DNA from: Apostichopus japonicus | Lineage: Eukaryota; Echinodermata; Holothuroidea; Aspidochirotida; Stichopodidae | Assembly (NCBI RefSeq): GCF_037975245.1 | Contig: NC_092576.1 | Coordinates: 36,608,611 to 36,672,610 of the forward strand | Direction: 5' to 3' | Length of the DNA: 64,000 bases | Shown here: in pieces, positions 1 through 12,107 of the stretch | Position numbering within the stretch: position 1 is the stretch's first letter | How the letters are laid out: the number at the start of each line of letters is the position of its first letter | The notes under the pieces: generated by a model | The model's database searches: none | Seen by the model: the letters and a program-made list of their open reading frames with translations, nothing else | Told to the model about the DNA's origin: nothing | Position numbers and translations under genes: made by a program

Positions 1-247
1 GGTGTCATTTTGTTTAGAAATATTTATTTATCGTTACCTTGTGGTGGTGTTGGAAACTGTATATCAAGTAGGTTCCCTTTTGCAAAATGATAGTGGCATG
101 CCACAGTTAAACTTGACCTGTTTCAAGGAGAGCGGCAGAGAGGGGACTATCTTGTAATTTTACTGATGAGAGGGAGTAAATAATGAAGATACGACGTCGT
201 ATTTATAGTGGTTATGGACACTTTAATACTGTCTTGAAAATAAGTAA

Positions 248-250
<3 letters not shown>

Positions 251-302
<52 letters not shown>
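251..302. repeat. (AT)n microsatellite
   Basis: Uninterrupted AT dinucleotide run of about 26 units, seen directly. It lies just upstream of the first copy of the direct repeat that flanks the retroelement cluster. Confidence 0.97.
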
Positions 303-305
<3 letters not shown>

Positions 306-331
306 CTAACAGCTTTATTTTATTTTGATAC

Positions 332-616
332 ATTCTTAAATAGAACATAATCCGAGAAAGTAAAGTACATTGCACAAAGAAGGTAGAATGCATTTGAAGT
401 CCACTTAGTACTGGTTCTTATCAAATAATTATGCATTTGTTTGCCTAAAATCCTTATTGCAGAAGCTTTGTGCAATATCGTGGAGCATAAAGCGTATGTA
501 TATGGGATATGATCTAACACTGTATTTTCATACCCTCACTTATACGTTTGTTTTAGGGTGTGGTCCGTTTCACTCGAGTTCCGTGTCTGCGCACTAGAGA
601 AACCGTTGTGGAATAT
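332..616. repeat. Direct repeat, copy A (partner at 4789-5078)
   Basis: This stretch recurs in the same orientation at 4789-5078. Shared landmarks include attcttaaatagaacataat at the left, tgaagtccacttagtactgg in the middle and gcactagagaaaccgttg at the right. The copies differ by scattered substitutions and small indels. They bracket the LINE and Penelope fragments. Copy A stops close to the 3' end of the LINE. It could be an old local duplication or part of a larger mobile element; no coding potential is apparent. Confidence 0.85.
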
Positions 617-639
617 ATGGTTACATTTTTTTTTTCAAT

Positions 640-2647
640 ATCTCTATTCCAGTATAAATTACAACTTTATAAATAGGACACTTAATAATGATACATACAA
701 GACGTAAACATAAACAATCATGAAAGCATGAACAAATCAGAAATAAGATAGGAAGGTTGAAAGATTAACAGATTATAACAGAGATTCTAAGAACCCATTT
801 TGAAAGTAAATGGCTGCTCTGTAGATAAATGAGTTCTTAAAAAGCGTAATTCTAAAAGTTGGCAAGATAGTAGGATTACGTAGATTGTTCTTGTTGGTTC
901 TATTGCACAGAGAGATTAACTCGGAGTGAAGTGGATGATCTTAAGAACTACATATATTCTTAGCTAGTCTTATGAATTCATTTTTAGCAGCAGTGTTTAC
1001 TTTACCAACCAGGTTTCATAGTCGAGATTAAATATATTTGAGCAGTATATTTCAAGAAACTTATGATTCTTTTCTTGTCCTTTTTAATTAGAAGGTGATA
1101 CCAGACAGGAACTGCATACAAAATCACTGGCAGAAATGATGAGTTGCAAACCTTATCTCTTACATTAGAATGAAAATAAGGAGTAATGTATGCCAACGTT
1201 GATACAATATAAGACACCTTAGACATCATTTTAGATATAGCCTATGTTTAGTAAAGGTTAACTTGTCGTCAATATCAACTCCTAACTATATAGTATGAGA
1301 TATCCGCTGAACAATGGAGCCTTGAACATAAGTTTTCTGATACCTGGTCTGAATGAGAACTTGATGTTTAATGTTCATGTTTTCAACAATTATTTCTTTA
1401 GATTTCTTAGGATTAAGTAATAGGTTCTTCTGCTCAAATACATTGACAATATTATCAATACATGATTTATAGTCGTTTTGATTTGCAAGGTGTGTCCGCT
1501 TTGAAATATTACGGGATATAGTTGTATCATCATCGTACTTAATTACATAACAGGCCAGAGAAGAACGTATATCCTCTGTGAGTATTGTAAAAAGTAACGC
1601 ATTTAGAGGACCTTCCTGGGGGACTCCCACTGTAACCTTTGATTCCTCTGAATAACCTTTCTGTAGCTTGACTTGTCGGGACCATCCTTGTACAAAATAG
1701 CCAACCAATGGATAAGCCATGGCTTATCGATAAAACTACACAAACCTTGGATTAAAGGATTTGGTAAAACCGTATTAAAAGCACTTGAAAAATCTAAAAA
1801 TAAAAACTTGAGTGACTGTTGTGTCACTCTGATTTAAACCAGAAACAATGCAATGTACGAGCTTGGGTATAACATATACCTTTTTTGTTGGCAAACTGAT
1901 TTTTATCACCATGTGATACGATGGCCTGCGTCAGGTGTAGAAATTATAATGTTTGCATACAGTTAAAACCAATACTGAACATGTCACTTGGTCTGAAATA
2001 ATTTACTGATGTTGGAATGAAGATTTTAGGCACAGGTGATGTTATAGCATGCTTCCAAAGGGACTGAATTGAATTCTCACTTAAACTTACATTATATAAA
2101 TTAGTGAATACGCCAGCTAATTCTTCAGAACAACCTGTACACCCACTAAGGAATTTGATCAAAACCAGACGCAGTTCCTATCTTGACAAGTCCAAATTGT
2201 CCTTTTACATATTTCTCTTGTATTACTAGTGGTTCAGCAGTTAATAGGTCTGGTAGTATAAGTGAAATATATTTGCTCTAAGTATCATTAAAACGTCCTA
2301 TGTGTTGACCTCATTTTTAGCGAAACTCATCATTGACCGAGTTTCTATGCTGGTCATCTGGTTTCCGTATATTGATTTGAGTAGATCTGGGTAGATATTT
2401 ATTTGCCTCTGTAGCCTGTTACGTAGAGCAGTGTCACCATCATCAATTGCTTTCTTTTCTCTTTCTACAACTGCCTGATTTTATCATCGGCTGGCAATCT
2501 TTTCATAACTTCTGAATGTGACATTGTCCTATAAGGGATGCAGACATCAGTTGTAAAATTAATGACAGATGCCACTACTTGTGTCAATTTATGTAGTGTG
2601 TCACATGTATCTGTCAAAACACTCCAGTCTGTTGAATGCAACATCAC
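640..2647 (-). mobile_element. Degenerate CR1/L2-like LINE with reverse transcriptase fragments
   Basis: Minus-strand fragments read in the order of a non-LTR retrotransposon ORF2. From 2647 comes an endonuclease-RT linker (VINFTTDVCIPYRTM). From 2162 comes the RT start (QSLWKHAITSPVPK). From about 1827 comes FLDFSSAFNTV. At 1720-1500 lie GVPQEGPLNALLFTI and YDDDTTI, where an intact enzyme would have GVPQG and YADD. At 1229-1002 comes a thumb-like tail. The frame changes at least three times and the endonuclease domain is absent, so this is a 5'-truncated, inactive copy. Clade assignment to CR1/L2 is by motif recollection; another non-LTR clade is possible. Confidence 0.85.
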
Positions 2648-2654
2648 TCGTAAA

Positions 2655-2708
2655 TTATATATATATATTATATATTATATTTATATTTATATATATGTAT
2701 ATATGTAG
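2655..2708. repeat. AT-rich microsatellite
   Basis: Interrupted AT/TAT repeat between the LINE remnant and the Penelope-like fragment. Confidence 0.9.
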
Positions 2709-2744
2709 AACCAGATAAACGAACAAAACAAAACGAAACAGTTG

Positions 2745-2815
2745 ATGAAAGTCATAGTAGTGTATATTCAAACGTTTTCGAAGATTTCACATCTTCCTCG
2801 TCAGGAAATAGATAA
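2745..2815 (-). ncRNA. Hammerhead-ribozyme-like core next to a Penelope fragment
   Basis: On the minus strand the bases CTGACGA (2804-2798) are followed by GAAGAT (2796-2791), a 5-nt loop, ATCTTC (2785-2780) and GAAA (2779-2776). This matches the hammerhead layout CUGANGA, stem II, GAAA, with a perfect 6-bp stem II and one unpaired G at 2797. Penelope-like elements are known to carry hammerhead ribozymes, and a Penelope GIY-YIG-side fragment lies just upstream on the same strand. Stem III, stem I and the cleavage site were not established by eye, so this is a candidate. Confidence 0.5.
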
Positions 2816-2895
2816 TAATATAGTCACTTATGTAAAGTGCATACGAAAGTTGTAGCATTAATGATGACTATCCATGTTCAAAGATATAGGAGGTT

Positions 2896-3508
2896 CTAAA
2901 ATAAGTTGAATATAAATGACGATCCATGTTGAAATAGTTGATTGTTTAAAACGGGTTTGAGTTTCTTGATGTACAGTGCCTCCTTAATTTTAATTTCAAA
3001 GTCTGTATAGCCGCTGTCTATGACACTAAAGTTGGTGATGTTAGCTGTTCGGCAGTCTATACAGTGAGTGATATGCTCATAGATTGCAGATTTGTCATCC
3101 AAATTTTCAGCCCCCGGTTCCTACGCCCTTGCAATGTATTGTATATCAGGACAGAGAACATAAGTTATATGATATATTCCAATGGAAGTGTCCTGGATGT
3201 AAACACACCCCTGAAGGAGAGAGCTGAATGTCAGGGTCCGTGATCATGTGATGACAGACCTTACACCAGGGTTTACCACATTTAATATTCCCCTGGGGTT
3301 GAGGAGTGTCGATGGAGAGTAAACGACTCTTAACAAGGACGTTACGTGCGCTGGGAGGTTGTCTTCTAGCAACTACATGGGGGTTAATAAAAATATCACC
3401 TATATCGTCTCCCAAGTTCAACGTGTTCCATTCATTTCTGACCAGCCTAATGAATGGATCGACCTGATCGCTGTGTGTACCGACAAATGGAATACGATGC
3501 TCTTTCAC
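2896..3508 (-). mobile_element. Penelope-like element, C-terminal fragment
   Basis: Two minus-strand frames resemble the region after the RT and the GIY-YIG endonuclease tail of Penelope-like elements. From 3508: ARRQPPSARNVLV followed by Cys pairs (KCGKPWCKVCHH). From 3102: YEHITHCIDCR, then FEIKIKEALYIKKLKPVLN. The GIY-YIG core between them is disrupted; a third frame near 3178-3122 reads IYHITYVLCPDIQYIA, a poor version of it. The fragment is inactive. It is oriented opposite to the RT fragment at 3625-4065, so the two cannot belong to one uninterrupted copy. Confidence 0.8.
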
Positions 3509-3624
3509 CTCCCTCTGCTGACTTTGAAGCAGTTTCTCCCTGGGAATTCTACATACCTTATTAAGGGTTCTCTTAAATATTTTATAGGGATAATTAAAAT
3601 CTAGAAAGTGACCTGTAAGGGTGG

Positions 3625-4065
3625 TTGAGTGACTACGAAACTAGATTTCTTGGAAGTTCTAACTTTCTACCCCTTCTGTACTTACGTTACATTGATGATA
3701 TCTTTGTTACTTGGTCTCATGGGGAGCAGTCTCTCTGTGCGTTTGTAGATAGCCTCAATCTGTTCCACCCTTCCATTAAATTCACTATGGAGAAATCAAA
3801 GTCTCATGTTGCCTTTCTGGACACTCTGGTCACTCTTTCTAACGGTCGGATGAACACGTCTGTATATTCTAAGCCCACTGACCGTCACACATATCTCGAC
3901 TTTCATAGTTTTCACCCATTTCATATGAAAGAGTCAATTGTCTTTAGCCAAATGCTTCGCTACAAACGCATCTGTTCTGATCCCCTACAGTTTCGTAGTC
4001 AATCAATCCATTACACCAGATATTACACAGACCACGAAATAACCGACGTTACTGTAAACACTTAA
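3625..4065 (+). mobile_element. Penelope-like element, reverse transcriptase fragment
   Basis: An open plus-strand reading frame of 146 codons carries the catalytic RT segment. It contains RYIDDIF (the YxDD box), then SIKFTMEKSKSHVAFLDTLV, VYSKPTDRHTYLDFHSFHP and the motif ending in KRICSD. This order is typical of Penelope-like RTs. The N-terminal RT part and the downstream domain are missing on this strand. The GIY-YIG-side piece lies head to head on the minus strand at 2896-3508, with the junction at about 3509-3624. Confidence 0.88.
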
Positions 4066-4788
4066 AGGGAGAATAATACACAGACTGGTCAATTAATATT
4101 GAATTTCGTGTTATTGAACCCCAAGAGGGGGGGGGGGTGCAGCTGCAGTTGACAACTTATACATGTCTCCCACGGAATACTTAAGTTACCCTAGATGGTA
4201 AATTATAGTTCCCATCAAACAGGCATGTAATATATTGTAGTATAGCCTGCTAGAGACCACACAGGGAACATGGTCTCATCTTTAGCACAGATAGACCTAC
4301 AATGATCTTCTTATAACAAACCATTGGGCTCATTGACACATTCATTGAGTTCTGGGAACATATATTACAATGTAGGGATCAACGATAAAGGTATTCGGGA
4401 TGGACGGAGTAAAGGGTATGGGTACATCTTACTCAAAACTCACATTTAGACACTAATCTAGGGAGTATTTTAATGTGAATGTTTCGCATTGGTATTTCAT
4501 ATAAGTATAGAAGGGTTTCTTAGTGTCATTTCAACAGCTAAAGACAATTAATATTTCATATTTAAGATGGATGGCTATGATTCCATACAGAGTATTCTAA
4601 TGGGAAATTCAATTGAGGTGATTCATTCAACGCTTTACATACACATTGCTAAACGTACAGCGTGTAAAATAGAAAATTAAACCAAATTCAATCAGCTTAT
4701 AAATTGTTTGGATTTTTTTCGCAAAGGGAATGACCGTGCCAGGAGTGTAACTAATAAATATCTATGAACAAACTTTGGATTAATATAT

Positions 4789-5078
4789 ATTCTTAAATAG
4801 AACATAATATGAGGAAGTAAGCCCATTACAATGATAAGGTACAATGCATTTGAAGTCCACTTAGTACTGGTTCTAATCAAAATCATTATGCATGTGTTTG
4901 CCTAAAATCCTGAGTGCATAAGCTTTGTACAATATCGTGAAGCATATAGTTTATGTATATGAAACATGCACGTGATTTAACACAACATTTTCATACCAGT
5001 GCTTATACCTCTCTTTTAGGGTGTTGTCCGTTCACCGATTTCCGTGATTGCGCACTAGAGAAACCGTTGCGAAATAAG
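4789..5078. repeat. Direct repeat, copy B (partner at 332-616)
   Basis: Second copy of the flanking repeat. Unlike copy A it continues into unrelated sequence on both sides. Between the Penelope fragment and this copy (4066-4788) I see only a G run near 4125 and no gene. Confidence 0.85.
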
Positions 5079-5163
5079 GGATTGTAACTCGATATTACCA
5101 ATGTAGAATATAGGCTAAGGTTGTATGCATGCAATGTAACCACGGTACGGTTATTCACGAATA

Positions 5164-5788
5164 TTAAAGCAGCATTTTGCGTTGGGTCGCTTTTTCCACT
5201 TTTTTAACATGTGCATCGATGATTTTTTTACATGTATCAATCATATAACAGCAATCTAAGATGCCATCCAAGTTTCACCCTGCCAAGAGCGTTAATTAGC
5301 GAGTAATTAACGATTTATGTCGATAATGAGAAGAGTGTCCTCGACAAATTCCACAGTTAATATTAATCGCATACAATTCCCCGAAACCCACTAGTTTGAA
5401 TTCAACCAATCAGAGATGCAGGTTTGGTTATGAGCCGTTGCTAAAAATAGATTCAAGACTTTGCGTTGGTGCAACCAGGGAGTTGTTATGCAACTCCCTG
5501 GTACAACTGCCATATAGACTGTACACAAATCAAGTGTGGTGTTATATTACGTATTTGTCAATGACGCTCGTAATGTTTAAATATTCATATTATGGGCAAG
5601 GTTTATTGGGTTCCCAACGGAAAATATCTTGAAGAACAACAAAGTTGAAAGTTGCAAACTTTTCGACTTTCATGCCACCATTTGAAGTAAAATATAAATA
5701 GATTAGCTAGTTATGTATGTCGTTATGGCAAAGTGGAATCAGTGAGGTTGAGAAAAATCATAGAAAAGGACGCAAAATGCTGCTTTAA
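5164..5788. mobile_element. MITE-like element with 19-bp perfect terminal inverted repeats
   Basis: TTAAAGCAGCATTTTGCGT at 5164-5182 is exactly inverted at 5770-5788, defining a 625-bp element. It has no transposase-like coding sequence; the 78-codon frame inside is not recognisable. A perfect 12-bp hairpin (ACCAGGGAGTTG, 5-nt loop, CAACTCCCTGGT) sits at 5474-5502. A TTA or TTAA target site is possible, because those bases form both ends and cannot be told apart from the TIR. Confidence 0.82.
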
Positions 5789-7606
5789 AGAGCAATTAGT
5801 GGCAAATAAAAATTTGTTTTACAGAGTAACTTCAACAGAAAATTGAAATTAGGGACGAAAGTAAACTGGTTATGCTGAAAATTTCAGATGTCACTTGTAA
5901 ATATGCACAACAACTTGATCAGATTCATATTTCGTAGAGAACTATATTGAACGGTTGGATGACTAATAGAGATGCAACCGCTGCTTTCCTGAGTTTAAAG
6001 TTTAGTGCAGCCATTTGTGCTCGAATAATATACTGATATCAAATACAAACCATGAAAGGGTGTTACTTTTGCAACAAAGGTTTGGAATTGTGTTTCCTTG
6101 GGAGAGATCTGCACCATTTACGTATTACAATTCCTATAATCCGGAGGCTAAATTTTATTGTCAAAGACAATTGCTGTTAATTGTTTCTATCTTTAAGTTA
6201 AAAAAATAAAACACATAAATAAACTTGTGTAGATAATATGCTGACAATATAACACATAACACCCTCTACACGTGATCTTCCAATTTGTGGAGTAAGAAAC
6301 ATATTCCTGCCCAAAATACTTTACTTTCAAATAACCATTTATAGAGTTAGGAATGTTATTGAGATGGCATCTTCAACTGAGAGTGTAAAATATTTCTCTT
6401 TTCCATGTTAATATCGCATGTTATCATTGCAACCGGAATAGCTATATCAAAGAAACATGCACGTTTTAGGTATGCCCCTAGCACTAAAAATGCAGGAGCT
6501 ATGAGGTATAAGTAATTTCAAATACTCCACCACCAGCGTCCCCCCCCCCCCGCCGAAAAAAAAGATGCTGAATGCAAAAATGAATTCCTGTCATTTAAAG
6601 TTTTTATGACAAATCACCTAGTATCTGAAAGTGTTACATACTCCAGGGATTCACTTTCAGGACCCTCATCTCTTGCTTGCTCTTGCACTTCTACTCAATA
6701 AGTGTATCCATCAGATCAGATATAAATCAAAGTAAATCTTCTTCCTTATCCAACACTCGGCAACAGCCATGGCTAGCTGAATCAAGTTTAATGTAAATAT
6801 TATCGTAATGTTTTATCCGTACCAGTGGGATAGTGGTTCATGTTTTCACAAAGCTAGATGTAAGGGTAGACACATTATGATAAGACTATAATGTTGTTTA
6901 TCGAACTTGAAAGTAAAATCTTCAAACTTACAATGCCATGCAGCAGCAACTAGTACATCATTATTATGCCCCTAGCATAACGTTAGTGCTAACTAGAAAA
7001 ATTAGGAAAATTCCGGTTAACTTGGTTTCTAGTTTTAGCAGAATACCTTGCAACTTTACCCTAGTATCATACCGGTGTATAATTTCTCTAAGTAATGATA
7101 ACCTCAGATAATGCATCAATTAGCTAACTGGCTGTCTATACTGTCTAACTATATCGTGGTACAGGGCCTAGCATTGTTGTATATGACTATATGATTGGTG
7201 TGCAAGTTAGGCCTAAAATAAGCCGTAGTGAACATTTGTATTTGAAGTAATATAAGTATTAACATATTCATATGTATGGATAACTTTAACTTGAACTTGA
7301 TTGTTCCTATTTTTGCGAAAATTTTGCATATTGGTATTGTTAGGCGAATGGTGTTATCAAATTGATCAAATATATCAAACTGTTGGCTTTTGAGCACATG
7401 CGCTCCTAATGTCTGCGCACGGTATTTGTATAGAAAAGCGAAGACAACATCAGGTTTTTTTTCGGTTTGAAGGCAATACAATTCGTGTGTCGATACATAT
7501 AAAATACGACAAATTGTTCAAAAGAGTGTTTGACCTCTTAACGCGTTCAAAGGAGATCATGTCACCGACTATATGTAACGCCAATAGGGACAACAATTAT
7601 GTGAAT
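5789..7606. other. No gene recognised
   Basis: AT-rich sequence with a C run near 6540. Short open frames (for example at 6015-6209 and on the minus strand at 7149-7481) show no family features and no clear splice context. Confidence 0.6.
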
Positions 7607-7897
7607 CTAAGTCATTATGTAAATAGAAATACTGTGACATGATAACAATTACAAGTCTTTATGTGGCGCTATTATCACCGCCACATAATGACCAAGAACG
7701 TATTTGTAATCATGCAGTCATTACACTGTGACATAATGACGGCCGAAACGGACTAAATCCAAAAGTCATAATGTTGCAGTTTTTTACTGTCACATACTGA
7801 TCTTTTATCATAAGTCTTCATGTAGCCTGTCTATCGCAACATAAGTACTTCTTCTCCACAAGTCCTTGTGTGGTGATAGATGCTACATAATGACTTC
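7607..7897. repeat. Array of six imperfect hairpins built on GTCATTATGT / ACATAATGAC
   Basis: Six successive inverted repeats share one stem theme. Approximate positions are 7609-7646, 7653-7693, 7717-7740, 7763-7800, 7811-7850 and 7861-7895. The best one pairs GTCTTTATGTGGCG with CGCCACATAATGAC (13 of 14). Spacing is roughly 50 bp. The units diverge mainly in the loops. It may be a MITE remnant, a palindromic satellite or a structured RNA. Confidence 0.75.
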
Positions 7898-10652
7898 ATG
7901 TGATCATTTTCCATCCGATGGGGCTATTCAATATTTACACCAGATAACATGCATTTCCTTTACTAGACGAGCGCGTAACTAGTGTTAACATTACGTTGTC
8001 TGTGCACTTGTTTGCGTGAAGTCTTCGTTTTACATATAGTGTACATGCTGTATGGTTGCAGTCTTACTGTAGGCGCTTGGGATGTCGAATTTGGTAGCCA
8101 AATTCGAAAAGCAAAGGGTAAGCAAATAAAACGAATTATTAATACTACTAGCCTAGGCCTTGTAGGGCTAATTGTACTAAAGTTAGTAGGCCTAGTTCCA
8201 GTATAGTGTATATAATAGATGCCAGCCTAGGATAGGGCCTGTGATCATACATTCTATAGTATGATTATAATGTATATGCACAGACGTAGGCATTAATATG
8301 AACGCACTTTGTCTAAATGCCAAAGTGTTTATGTTGTTTGATTTTGGTTTTAACTGAAATGTAGAGAGGGATAACCGTTGCCTTTGGGCCTAGTCTGTAT
8401 ACCGATTATGTCTAACATCATGGAAATTGGTTTTGGATGGTTGTGTCCGTTTCAACGCACTTAAAAAGAACATTGTTCTATTTTGAAGAGCTCAACGGAA
8501 AATAAGATTAGTTGTGTTATCGAGGCACTTTGCCTGTAGTAATTTGAATAATATATAAGTTATAATTTGAGTAGCAGAATCGGAAGTAGCAAGGTTAAAG
8601 TGTCAGTTAGAACATTTTTCTATTTATAATATAGCCCAGTGGATTTTGCTGAGAGATGATAAGGGAAATAAATATGTTATATAGGAGCATCTATTCCTAT
8701 TAAAACAGAATGGCCGGATCAAATTCTACAATGGTGGACTTCTTATTAGTGGGGGTTCAATCTCTGGCCGAGTCAAAATAGGTTGGCTCTTTGCCAAGAG
8801 TATAAATAGGATTTCTTCCTTCTTGTTTGACACTCTAAATTAAAAAGAAGAATTTTAATTAGACGGAAAAATTTGATTTTGAAGCCACCAGTTCAAAATT
8901 GTAATTCATAAGCCCTTAATTGTTTCTCCCACAATCGTTGTCGCGTATATTTGTAAAGTACTTACCATCCTATGTCTAATTATTATTGTTATACACATTT
9001 AGTCTTCTTTCCTTTATAGTTTACTGGTCTTATAGCTTGTCTGCATAGGCCAAGTCAAAGCAAAGTTAGGAGCAAACCGTTTGCTTACAAGTTGTTACGC
9101 ATACTTTTCCAGGAATTCATACTCATGAAACATAATATTTTTTTGGGAATATTTAAATGGTTAAGAATATTTTTAAAACATTTAAAAATGGTTACTGGTT
9201 ATCAGAAGTTTTTCTTAGTATTTAAGCCATTGATTTCTAGGGGAACACTGGCTAGGCCTAACTGTGGTACAACTGTTACCTTTTATATAACTTATGTGTC
9301 TGTGCATAAACTATATCAGATAGTACTCGATGTATTAGGTCCCTGGATGATATGGAAGAGTCTTAACTTTTTTGGTTCTCATTTCAGTCCTCCAGTAATG
9401 GAAAATGGGGAGAATCTGTGCTGACATTGTTTACTCCGACAGTACTTACTAATAATTAAGTGGGATTCACACTTATGTGAGGTTCTTTTGGAGCTGTGAT
9501 AACATTTATTTATATAGCATGGGTACGGAGGGCCTCAGATGTGCATATCACAAATGAATCTGTTTTATTTAAATATCTTGTAGATCTAGGATATATTACC
9601 TAACTCATAGGGGATTTAATGTAAAGTAAGATCTCATGAGGCATGCTAGACTAGAAGTCCCACCACCACATAAAGAGAAAACTAGATAAATAAAAATAAA
9701 ATATAGAACAATAGCATAAAACATGGGGGAAAAGGGTTAAGACTGGAATTGTAAGTTGTAACTGCAATGTGTATTTAAGAAACACTGGTGGGAGATGGTG
9801 GGGTGGAGCGATTGATTCTTCAAATTTGTTGACAATGATTGCCATCAAAGGAGCTCAATGAATTGTAGTGTTGTTATATCATCCGTCATTCAGCCTTATT
9901 CAAACAAATAATGTTGTGTTATAAAGAGTGCCAAATTCCATTGTCCTTTGACTATAAATTTGCATAATAATGTCATCATTCCAAGAAAAGCAAATCCATT
10001 TAACATATGCCTAGCCCAAACATCTTTGCACAGATTCCCCTAAGCTGTCAAAGAAACTCACTGAGCGCCTTTAAGCACACATACAACAATTTAAGACGAC
10101 TACCTGATGGTGTTTTTTCCATTCATGTGATAAGAAGTGTTCAAAAGTTCACAGAGCATATATCAAATAAAATAAATTGTAATAAATGCTGCAACTTAAA
10201 GTTTCTTTATTTCGTTTTATTAATAAACTTTTGCATAAAGATCTGTGCAATCAGGTACCTAAAGTAATGTAGCACAATACTTTACTCACAGATCATAGAT
10301 GTTACTTCTTTGCGTCTCATAACATTTGAAATTGTTCATTTAACTAAACATAGGTGTGGGAATTTCTTTATTGACCATTTCTTTCGCCAGGTAGTTTTAA
10401 GAAAAACCGTGAAGTTTTTAACATCTTTTAATTTCTGATCTTGCTCCCTCATCAAATTTTAACAATAAGAATCAGGCAGTTATATTTACGACGCTTTAGC
10501 GACCGCGAATGTGGGAGAAGTCAGCAAGGGCTTATAGATTACAACTTTCACGTCGTTGGCTTCCAATTCAACATTTTAAATCAAATTTGGAATCTTTTTA
10601 GTCATTACAGATGGGAAAACCGTAGATAGCTGTTGGATAAAAAACAACCTTA
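7898..10652. other. No gene recognised
   Basis: Intergenic-looking AT-rich DNA. The longest open frame (9092-9424, 110 codons) is hydrophobic and low in complexity, with no recognisable domain or splice signals. Short TAGGCC/CCTAGG palindromes occur near 8150-8235. Confidence 0.6.
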
Positions 10653-10745
10653 GTATGACCCGGCCGGGGATCGAACTCCGAACCTCCCGATTGTCAAGCC
10701 CATTGCTTCAAATAAGATCGCCTTTATCCACTCGACCACAGCAGA
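10653..10745 (-). repeat. tRNA-like sequence, probable SINE head
   Basis: The minus strand has a good A-box region (GTGGTCGAGTGGATAAAGG) and B-box region (GGAGTTCGATCCCCG), at a spacing that suggests a Leu/Ser-type tRNA with a long variable arm. The ends do not pair to form an acceptor stem, so a functional tRNA is unlikely. A tRNA-derived SINE head or a tRNA pseudogene fits better. Any SINE body would extend toward lower coordinates. Confidence 0.7.
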
Positions 10746-12107
10746 TATATCCGTATAAACCCATTGCGAGAATGCATAGACATTTGGCCAGAACACTTAA
10801 TAACTGATCCTGTAATTTTTCCTGTGCTATGAGCAAACCATGACTCATTCCCATATTGACCCCTTGTACAACTTTCTACCTAAACGGCAACGCCCCCGCC
10901 CCCACCCCCTTCCGGCCACACCCCATTAAAATCCATGAAAGCTTGACCATTTGACAAGAGTCTTCCTAAGTCTAGTTTTATTTATGAAATTAAATTATCT
11001 AATTATGCACAGTGATCATATAAAAGAAATGACTGCCTAATTTTCTGATTTGTTATTCCTCGTTTTCACAACCTTCGTTTTAAGGACACTGAACACAAGT
11101 TTGATACTTTTTGGAAAAAGTGTACAGTCTTCTTTGAAAAGAAGAATACCACAGCATTTCAGTGATGTATATGGGCTTGTAGTAAAGGGTAATTACCCCC
11201 TAAATTTAACAAAAGCGCTTCATAGTTTGCACTAGTTAATGAGTTTCTCAGATTTATCAAAACTTTAAATGAGTATATCTTTAAAGCGGAAACCTTATTC
11301 GAAAAAAAATCAAAAGATTTTGAATGACATTATCAAACACAACATGTGTACTGCATATGTGGCAAATTGGCAAGGTGTCCATAGTATTTATGGACTCTGT
11401 TATATGTCACAGAGTGAAATTATCAATTGATCAATTAATTTTACTAAATTAGACATGGATCCGTCTGCACCAGTCTTTTGTACCGTTTTAGATCGCCGCA
11501 TGTGTAAGTAACCAAAGCACAAACACAATGTAGAACATTTTTAATTTACCGTGTTATGAGTATGTGTACGTGATCGCGGAAAAATGTAGATTGCTACAAA
11601 CACGCAGAGCGTGATTAAAAATCATATTTAAGAAATTTGCAAACATTTTCTTTATTGTAAAGCCTTAAATTTACAACCAAAAAAGACCAGATTAATTAAG
11701 TACAAAATCAATCTTATTTTTGTATATGCCTTCAAAACCAATTTTCGTTGGTTCCATCAATCTTAATGTATGATAAAAACTTGCTAATTTTGTTCCTTTC
11801 TTTCATATCCCAGACAAATCAACAATATAATTGCGTATTAAAACTATACCATGATACGCATTTATGTACAATAAAAGGTAGATTCATACACATGTATAGA
11901 AATGATACAGTTTGCACCATCGATTACAAGAGGGAGACAGCAAACTGCCAAAATGTAACATGAACCATCCAAAGTATCAACATTATGGAAACCCATTTAT
12001 ATCTCGAGTAATCCATTTATTGTCTTGACTGTGGAACTTTACAAAGAATTTGCACCGAAATTAATTCACTCTCATTTGTATTTTGCATGCGAAACTACAG
12101 ACCTAAG
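10746..12107. other. Region upstream of the NLR gene
   Basis: No protein gene seen. It presumably holds the promoter and 5' UTR of the downstream gene, but no confident TATA box or start site can be named. A possible acceptor (ctacag) lies 7 bases before the start codon, so an upstream non-coding exon is possible. Confidence 0.4.

Noticed and set aside
7149-7481. 110-codon minus-strand open frame
   Set aside because: No domain features; consistent with chance.
9092-9424. 110-codon hydrophobic open frame
   Set aside because: Low-complexity Phe/Leu/Lys composition expected from AT-rich DNA; no splice or start context.
10653-10745. Functional tRNA-Leu/Ser gene
   Set aside because: The A and B boxes are good, but the ends do not form an acceptor stem, so a SINE head or pseudogene is more likely.
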